Below are positions 58,178-64,000 of a stretch of DNA of 64,000 nt, piece by piece. The notes under the pieces were generated by a model. It saw only the letters and a list, made by a program, of their open reading frames with translations. It was not told the origin of the DNA and made no database searches. This stretch comes from Beijerinckiaceae bacterium. Lineage in GTDB: Bacteria; Pseudomonadota; Alphaproteobacteria; Rhizobiales; Beijerinckiaceae. The position numbers and the translations under genes were made by a program. Each line of letters begins with the position of its first letter. The stretch's first letter is position 1. The DNA is taken from NCBI GenBank assembly GCA_024304885.1, contig JALJOM010000003.1, positions 252,296 to 316,295 of the forward strand, given 5' to 3'.

Positions 58178-59416
58178 TTATCGCCGGCCAGTGCCACCAC
58201 TCTCCCTCAGCCGCCGCAAGATTTCCGTCGACCCATAGCCGTCGGCGGGGTGCTCCGCGATGCTCCTCTGGAACGCATGGATCGCGTCGCGCGAGGCCTG
58301 GCCGAAGCGTCCGTCGATCGTGCCCTTGTAGAAGCCGCGCTGCGCGAGCAGGCGCTGCATTTCCGCCTTGTCGCTGCGGCTCAACATCGGCTCGGGCTCC
58401 GGCCAGCGTGCCCGTACGCCGGGGGCACCCCTGATCCGGTCGGCGAGATGGCCGAGCGACAGCGCGTAGGAATCCGAGTTGTTGTAGGCCTTGAGCACCC
58501 AGTAGTTGTCGCTCAGGAGAAAGGCCGGGCCGCGAGCGCCGGACGGCAGGAACAGCGTCGCCTCGCCATGGTCCGGCAGAGCGGCGCCGTCGGCGCGGCT
58601 GACGCCGCGCTCGGAAAAGGCACGAAAATAGTTGCGCAAGAAAGCGAAGTCGAACCTTTCGGGGAGCCCGACCTCGACGCCCCACGGCAGCCCGGGTCTC
58701 CAGCCCGACGCGCGGAGAAAATTCGCGATCGAGGCGAGAACATCCTGGGGCTTGTCCCAGACGTCGGCGAAGCCAGATCCATCGTAGGCGACGGCATATT
58801 TCAGATAGGCCGACGGCAGGAATTGCGGCCCGCCCATGGCACCCGCCCAGGACCCACGCAGCTTCTCGCGTGGCGCGCCCCTGTCGAGCATCACGAGCGC
58901 GGCGACGAGCTCGTCCTTGAAAATATCACGGTCTTTGCGTGTAAAAGCCAACGTCGCGAGCGAGCGGATGATGTCCTTGCCACCCGCCGCTCTACCGTAG
59001 TCGGTCTCGACGCCATAGGTGGCGATCAGGATGTCGCGCGGCACGCCGAAACGCTGCTCGATCGCGGCGAGCACGTCGCTTTGTTGGCGCAGCATGGCCT
59101 TGCCCTGTGAGACGCGTCGTGCCGTGACGGAATCCGCGAGATAGGCTTTCAGTGGCTTGTCGAACTCGGCCTGCCGGGTCGATGGCTTCGGCGCGGCCGG
59201 ATCCGGCTCGAGGCCGGCGAGCGCCGTGTCGAAAGTCTCGCGACGAACGCCCTTGGCGGCGGCGAGGGGCCAGAGCGATTGCAGAAAATCGCGAAAGGCC
59301 GTGGTCTGCGTGTCGAATGCGGCATAGGGCGAAGGCTCGGCGAAGCCTTCTTGCGGCGCCGCGCAGAGCACGAGGAGCACGAGCGCGAGACATCTGGTGT
59401 CGCCTCGCATCTTCAT
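58178..59416 (-). CDS. Lytic murein transglycosylase (MltB-type)
   Basis: The 412-residue periplasmic enzyme cleaves peptidoglycan glycan strands. A signal peptide (CLALVLLVLCAAPQEGFA) is followed by the SLT-2 domain (residues 30-330) with the catalytic Glu in ATYGVETDYGR and the structural GSWAGAMGGPQFLPSAYLKY. A C-terminal peptidoglycan-binding domain (MQRLLAQRGFYKGTIDGRFG, then ASRDAIHAFQR) ends the protein. The ATG shares one base with the stop of the RND pump gene, so they are cotranscribed, an unusual partner for a pump. A second in-frame ATG is at 59410. Confidence 0.92.
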   Translation of the reverse strand: MKMRGDTRCLALVLLVLCAAPQEGFAEPSPYAAFDTQTTAFRDFLQSLWPLAAAKGVRRETFDTALAGLEPDPAAPKPSTRQAEFDKPLKAYLADSVTARRVSQGKAMLRQQSDVLAAIEQRFGVPRDILIATYGVETDYGRAAGGKDIIRSLATLAFTRKDRDIFKDELVAALVMLDRGAPREKLRGSWAGAMGGPQFLPSAYLKYAVAYDGSGFADVWDKPQDVLASIANFLRASGWRPGLPWGVEVGLPERFDFAFLRNYFRAFSERGVSRADGAALPDHGEATLFLPSGARGPAFLLSDNYWVLKAYNNSDSYALSLGHLADRIRGAPGVRARWPEPEPMLSRSDKAEMQRLLAQRGFYKGTIDGRFGQASRDAIHAFQRSIAEHPADGYGSTEILRRLRESGGTGRR

Positions 59417-62400
59417 CAACCTGCCTTCTCGCGCGTGGGTGCCGGTGGGAGCGTGGCGGGCTTTCGTTCCCGCAGACGTTGGAAAGCTACATAGAGCATG
59501 GGGATCAGGAAGATCGCGATTCCGCTCGCCGCGATCATGCCGGCGAAGACGGGCGTGCCGACCGCGCGCCGGCTGATCTGCGCCGCACCATGAGCCGTGA
59601 CGAGCGGGACGAGGCCGAGGATGAAAGCGAAGGAGGTCATCATGACGGCTCGAAACCGCATCCGCGCGCCGGCGACGGCCGCCTCCATGACGGGGACCCC
59701 CCGCTCGCGCTCCTCCTTGGCGAATTCCACGATGAGGATGCCGTTCTTCGCAGCGAGCGCGATCAGCACCACGAGGCCGATCTGGGCGTAGAGGTCGAGC
59801 GCGAGGCCGAAGCCGAGAATGCCCACGAAGGCCCCGAATCCCGCGACCGCGACCGACAGAAGCACGGGCAGGGGAATGATCCAGCTCTCGTAGAGCGCGA
59901 CGAGAAACAGGTAGGCGAAGACGACGGCGAGCGCGACGATGATGCCCGTCTGCCCGGTTGCCCGCTGCTCCTGGAACGCGGTGCCGGTCCATTCGTAGGA
60001 ATAGCCGGCCGGGAGGGTCTTGCCGGAGACGTCCGCCATGGCGGCGAGCGCTGCGCCCGAGGATACGCCGGGCGCCCCTGACCCATTGATCGTCACGGAG
60101 CGGTAGTTGTTGAAGCGGGTCAGCACCTGCGGGCCCTGCACGGTGCGCAATGCCGCGAGAGACGACATGGGCACCATCTGCCCCGATGCGTTGCGCACGT
60201 AGATTTGCCAGATCGAGGAGATGTCGCGGCGATCGCGCGCCTCGCCTTGGATATTGACCTGCCAGGTGCGTCCGTAGCGGTTGAAATCGTTCACATAGGA
60301 TCCGCCGAGCGTGGCTTGGAGCGCCGAGAAGATGTCGGCGATGTTCACCCCGAGCGCCTGTGCCTTGTCCCGATCGATGTCGAGATAGAGCGATGGGTTG
60401 GTCGCGGTGAAGGTCGAGAAGACGCGGGTGAGCGAGGGGTTCTGGTTCGCCGCCGCGAGAAGCCCTTGCATCGTGCTCGCGATCGCGGCGGGTTCCTGCC
60501 CCTCGAGCGCCTCGAGCTGATACTCGAAGCCGCCGGTCGTCGACAGGCCGATGATGGGCGGCAGGTTGAAGGCGATCACGTTCGCGGTCCTGATCGCCTG
60601 GCTGGCACCGAACACGCGCCCGATCAGCGCTTGTGCCGAATCCGCCGCGCTCGTGCGATCGGCGAAGGGCTTCAGCCGCGCGGCCATGAAGGCGCTGTTC
60701 GGCTGGTTCACGCTGTCGAGCAGGGAGAAGCCGACGACCGCGAAGGTGCTCTGGACTTGCGGCATGGTGAGCAAGAGCTTCTCGACCTGCTTCACCGTCT
60801 CGGCCGTGCGGGAGACGGACGCGGCATCGGGGAGCTGGATCGCCATGAAGAAGACGCCTTGGTCCTCCTCCGGCAAGAAGCCCGTCGGCGTGCGCAGCGA
60901 CAAGAGATAGGTTGCCGCGCCGAAGGCGAGGACGGCGAGGAGAGCCGCGGCCGAGACGCGCACGAGGCGACGCACGACGTAGGCATAGGCGTCGCGCCCG
61001 GCGTCGATCGCGCGGAGGATTCGCAGCATCGTGCGGCCCTTCGGCATCCCGGGCCGCAGCACGATCGCACACAGCGCCGGCGACAGAGTGAGCGCGTTCA
61101 CGGCCGAGATCAGCATCGCGACGCTGATCGTCACCGCGAACTGCCGGAAGAGCTCGCCCGAGACGCCCGGGATGAAGGCGATCGGCACGAACACGGACAG
61201 AAGCACTAGCGTGATCGCGATGATCGGCGCCGTGATCTGACGCATCGCCTTCTTGGTCGCGGCGACGGGACCGAGCTCGGGCTCCTCCTCCATCACGCGC
61301 TCGACATTCTCGACGACAACGATGGCATCGTCGACGACGATGCCGATCGCGAGGACGAGCGCCAGCAGGGAGATCGTGTTGGCCGTATAGCCCATGGCGA
61401 GGAGAACGGCGAAGGTGCCGACGAGGCTCACCGGCACCGCGACCGAGGGGATGATCGTCGCGCGCAAGCTGCCGAGAAAGAGGAAGACGACGAGGACGAC
61501 GAGGACGAAGGCCTCGGCGAGCGTCTTCACCACCTCGTGGACCGTGTCCAGAACGAAGGATGTGGAATCGTAGACGACCTTGTATTTCAGCCCCTTCGGA
61601 AACCGGCTCTCGAGCTTCACCATCTTCTCGTGGAGAAGCGCCGCGGTCGCGACCGCATTGGCGCCGGGAGAGAGCGAGATCCTGACCCCGACCGCCGGCT
61701 GGCCGGAGTACCTCGTCTCGATGTCGAGGTTCTGGGCGCCGATCTCGACCCGCGCGACATCGCGAATCCGCAGCACGGACCCGTTGGGCTCGGCGCGGAG
61801 CACGATCGCGCCGAATTCCTCCGGCGTGGTGAGCCGGCCCCGGGTCTGGAGGTTGAACTGGAACTGCTGGTCGGAATCGATCGGGCGCGCGCCGATCCGC
61901 CCGATCGGCGCCTGTACGTTCTGCGACTGGATCGCCGCCGCGATATCGGAGGGCGCGAGGCCGAGGCTGACGAGGCGCTGCGTGTCGAACCAGACCCGCA
62001 TCGAATATTTGAGATTGCCGAAGAGCGCAGCCTGGCCGACCCCCGGCGTGCGCGCAAGCTCGTCGAGAAGATTGATCGTCGCGTAGTTCGCGATGAAAAG
62101 CGTATCGAGCTTCGCGTCCTCGCCGAACAGCACCATGAATTGCAGGATCGCCGACGAGCGCTTCTGCACCGTGAGGCCCTGCCGCGTCACCTGCGGCGGC
62201 AGGAGCGGAAGCGCGGTCTGGACCCGGTTGTTGACATTGACCGTATCGATATCGGGATCGGTGCCGAGCTCGAAGCTGACGGTCAGGTTGTAGCTGCCGT
62301 CGTTGCCGCTCGTCGACTTCATGTAGATCATCTTGTCGACGCCCACCATCTGGGCTTCGAGCGGCTGAGCGACGGATCTCTCGACGACCTCCGCGGAAGC

Positions 62401-62556
62401 GCCCGGATAGGTCGCGGCGACCTGGACCTGCGGCGGCACGATATCGGGAAACTGGGAGACCGGGATGCGCGCGAGCGCGAGCGCGCCGGCGATCGTCATG
62501 ACGATCGCGATGACGACGGCGAGCCGGGGCCGGTCGATGAAGACGGCGGAGAACAT
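59416..62556 (-). CDS. RND efflux pump inner-membrane transporter (HAE1 family)
   Basis: The 1046-residue pump has the HAE1 layout: helix 1 after [20 protein letters not shown], a porter loop, and six helices near residues 340-560. The proton-relay Asp pair lies in [19 protein letters not shown], and Lys is expected in the later half ([18 protein letters not shown]). Two large periplasmic loops form the drug path. It resembles AcrB/MexB-type proton-driven exporters of hydrophobic compounds; substrates are unknown. It pairs with the adaptor gene upstream. No outer-membrane factor is in the window. Confidence 0.95.
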   Translation of the reverse strand: MFSAVFIDRPRLAVVIAIVMTIAGALALARIPVSQFPDIVPPQVQVAATYPGASAEVVERSVAQPLEAQMVGVDKMIYMKSTSGNDGSYNLTVSFELGTDPDIDTVNVNNRVQTALPLLPPQVTRQGLTVQKRSSAILQFMVLFGEDAKLDTLFIANYATINLLDELARTPGVGQAALFGNLKYSMRVWFDTQRLVSLGLAPSDIAAAIQSQNVQAPIGRIGARPIDSDQQFQFNLQTRGRLTTPEEFGAIVLRAEPNGSVLRIRDVARVEIGAQNLDIETRYSGQPAVGVRISLSPGANAVATAALLHEKMVKLESRFPKGLKYKVVYDSTSFVLDTVHEVVKTLAEAFVLVVLVVFLFLGSLRATIIPSVAVPVSLVGTFAVLLAMGYTANTISLLALVLAIGIVVDDAIVVVENVERVMEEEPELGPVAATKKAMRQITAPIIAITLVLLSVFVPIAFIPGVSGELFRQFAVTISVAMLISAVNALTLSPALCAIVLRPGMPKGRTMLRILRAIDAGRDAYAYVVRRLVRVSAAALLAVLAFGAATYLLSLRTPTGFLPEEDQGVFFMAIQLPDAASVSRTAETVKQVEKLLLTMPQVQSTFAVVGFSLLDSVNQPNSAFMAARLKPFADRTSAADSAQALIGRVFGASQAIRTANVIAFNLPPIIGLSTTGGFEYQLEALEGQEPAAIASTMQGLLAAANQNPSLTRVFSTFTATNPSLYLDIDRDKAQALGVNIADIFSALQATLGGSYVNDFNRYGRTWQVNIQGEARDRRDISSIWQIYVRNASGQMVPMSSLAALRTVQGPQVLTRFNNYRSVTINGSGAPGVSSGAALAAMADVSGKTLPAGYSYEWTGTAFQEQRATGQTGIIVALAVVFAYLFLVALYESWIIPLPVLLSVAVAGFGAFVGILGFGLALDLYAQIGLVVLIALAAKNGILIVEFAKEERERGVPVMEAAVAGARMRFRAVMMTSFAFILGLVPLVTAHGAAQISRRAVGTPVFAGMIAASGIAIFLIPMLYVAFQRLRERKPATLPPAPTREKAG

Positions 62557-62635
62557 GGCTTTGCTTCGATGCTCCAGAAATCGGCGACCAGACGCCGGCC
62601 GGATCTCGCCTCGGCGCGCGCGCCGATGGGCCTGG

Positions 62636-62739
62636 TAGAGCATTTTCCAGTGAACCGGATACCGGTTCACGTCGCGAAAATGCGACAAAATCAGAATGTA
62701 GAACCGCTTTCCGATTCCGTTGGATCGGAAAGCGCTCTA
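62636..62739 (-). repeat. Class A palindromic repeat
   Basis: AGAGCATTTTCCAGTGAACC, GGTTCACGTCGCGAAAATGC, then GAACCGCTTTCCGATTCC and GGATCGGAAAGCGCTCTA. Its last bases hold the TAG stop of the adaptor gene, and it splits the adaptor from the pump gene in the same operon. Confidence 0.85.
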
Positions 62740-63906
62740 ACGGATCGCCGGCGGCGAATCCGTCGGCGCCGGCGTCGCCGGGCTCGCCAGGACGACCTGT
62801 CCCGGGCGGACCCGCTGCAACCCCTCGACAATGACGAGCTCGCCGACCTCGAGGCCATGCTCGACCGCGGCCGTCGACGGGGTCGACTGGCCGAGCTTCA
62901 CGTCCTGCCTTTGCGCCTTGCTGTCCTTGTCCACGACGTAGACGTAGTCGCCACGCTGATCGGTGAGGACCGCGGCGCGCGGCACGGCGAGAACCTCGAC
63001 CGGCTTCACGCCTTCGAGATAGACCGTCACGAACTCCTGATCCGAAAGCTCGCGTACGGTGCCGCGAGCCGTGCGCACCGGCAGCGGAGGGTTGGGGATG
63101 ACCCCGCGCAGCAGGATCGTGTCGGTTGTGGTATCGACACGGTTGTCGACGAAGTCGAGCCTCGCGGGATGGGTGTAGAGCCGTCCGTCCGGCAGCTTGA
63201 TCCTGATCACGACCGCGTCGAAGCCGCCGAGCGGAACATAGCGCGCGCGCAGCTCGATCACGGTTCGCACGGAGACGGGAAACAGGACATACATGGGGTC
63301 CTGGCCGACGACGGTCACCAATGTGCCGCTTCCCGGGCTCACCACGTTTCCCGGCGTCACCGCGGTGCGACCGATCTTGCCGTCGATCGGCGAGGCGATG
63401 ACCGTATAGTCGAGGTTGATCTGCGATTGCCGCACGCTGGCTCGCGCGCCGTCGAGCTGCGCCGCATAGCTGCGTTGCGTGGCGAGCGTGGCATCGACGT
63501 TCGCTTGCGCGCCGGCTTGCGTCTTGAGAAGGGTTTGCGCGCGCTCGAGCGCGATGTCGGCGTTGCGCAATTGCGCGGCGATCTGGTCGGCTACGGCCTG
63601 CTTCGCGGCGAGATCGGCCTCGAACGGCGGCCGTTCGAGCCTGTAGAGCACGTCGCCCTTCGCGACCTCGGCGCCGTCCCGAAATTCGACCTTGTCGAGG
63701 AATGCGGACACGCGCGCGACGATATCGACCCGCTCGATCGCCTGGATTCGGCCGACGAACTCGTTCGTCTGCGTGATCGGTTGCATCTCGACGCGTGCGA
63801 CGCCGACGCTCGGCGGACCTCCCGGTCCTTGCTGAGCGAGAGCCGCCGTCAGGGCCGCGAGAGCGAGGCCGATTGCCAGGAGGGTCGCGCGAAGGGCACC
63901 AATCAT
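62737..63906 (-). CDS. RND efflux periplasmic adaptor (membrane fusion protein)
   Basis: The 389-residue adaptor links the pump to an outer-membrane channel. A signal peptide (LLAIGLALAALTAALAQQ) is followed by barrel-sandwich and lipoyl halves (EFVGRIQAIERVDIVARVSA then DYTVIASPIDGKIGRTAVTP). A coiled-coil hairpin (residues 98-160), beta-barrel and membrane-proximal domains complete it. No lipobox is present. It precedes the pump gene by 180 nt that contain a class A repeat. The stop codon TAG lies in that repeat. Confidence 0.94.
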   Translation of the reverse strand: MIGALRATLLAIGLALAALTAALAQQGPGGPPSVGVARVEMQPITQTNEFVGRIQAIERVDIVARVSAFLDKVEFRDGAEVAKGDVLYRLERPPFEADLAAKQAVADQIAAQLRNADIALERAQTLLKTQAGAQANVDATLATQRSYAAQLDGARASVRQSQINLDYTVIASPIDGKIGRTAVTPGNVVSPGSGTLVTVVGQDPMYVLFPVSVRTVIELRARYVPLGGFDAVVIRIKLPDGRLYTHPARLDFVDNRVDTTTDTILLRGVIPNPPLPVRTARGTVRELSDQEFVTVYLEGVKPVEVLAVPRAAVLTDQRGDYVYVVDKDSKAQRQDVKLGQSTPSTAAVEHGLEVGELVIVEGLQRVRPGQVVLASPATPAPTDSPPAIR

Positions 63907-64000
63907 CCCGTCGCGATAGCACGCGCCGAGGAAACGACCAAAATCAAGAGAATGCGAAAGCAAGTCCCGGTTTCGGCGCCGTTGCGCCACGGTGGATTTG

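Noticed and set aside
8494-62739. Repeats as a CRISPR array
   Set aside because: Copies are kilobases apart, form long palindromes and have no regular spacers; no cas genes are present apart from a Cas2-fold VapD relative.
58178-63922. A 1914-codon open frame on the minus strand
   Set aside because: It is the transglycosylase frame left open through the pump and adaptor genes by high GC. Only its last part is a protein; the pump and adaptor are in other frames with clear motifs.

Overview
The window is high-GC DNA (roughly two-thirds G+C) from an alphaproteobacterium, most likely of the order Hyphomicrobiales (Rhizobiales). Three things point there: a complete PhyR-NepR-EcfG general stress response locus with divergent EcfG-type promoters; an HdaA-type DnaA regulator next to pgsA and an AI-2E permease; and the dnaX-ybaB-recR block beside a 4.5S SRP RNA. 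I cannot name genus or species from the sequence alone.

Layout. Positions 1-4200 hold the start of a lytic transglycosylase, a class III aminotransferase, a DUF2214 membrane protein and a carbohydrate porin. A complete IS1595-family element (4236-6613) with passenger genes follows, inserted just upstream of a Crp/Fnr regulator. From 8.7 to 16.3 kb come a DUF533 protein, transposase debris, pgsA, an AI-2E permease, hdaA, a secreted protein, an EcsC protein and an aldo/keto reductase. The 16.7-21.4 kb region has an orphan IS66 accessory gene, small envelope proteins and the stress locus. uppP, a mosaic of mobile-element remnants, a tRNA-Arg and parC reach 25.8 kb. The 26-30 kb region holds small stress-like proteins, an SDR and a sulfurtransferase.

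An Mla-type lipid transport operon (30.2-33.9 kb) is followed by a DNA cytosine methyltransferase/Vsr pair with a lower-GC tail. Next is a CPA2 antiporter ORF that runs without a stop into an ECF sigma factor, followed by its anti-sigma factor, then xseA. From 41 to 51 kb are a sulfonate-type binding protein, a cupin, a b561/DUF3611 membrane protein, recR-ybaB-dnaX, two SRP RNA copies, queC and cysG. The last 13 kb carry an amino-acid-type binding protein, SCO1, a zinc-type ABC operon, two paralogous secreted proteins, a racemase-family enzyme, a lytic transglycosylase and an RND efflux pump.

The most distinctive feature is a set of dispersed palindromic repeats in two classes. I call them A (about 105 bp, two hairpins, with a longer variant A') and B (about 150 bp). 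They fill many intergenic gaps, sometimes as A+B composites, and at three places supply the stop codon of the neighbouring gene. One class B copy lies in frame inside hdaA and adds about 39 residues, which resembles the protein-embedded palindromic elements of Rickettsia. Other notable points are the IS1595 element carrying a VapD-like toxin, the antiporter-sigma read-through, a degenerate second SRP RNA and an unnamed small protein family present twice.
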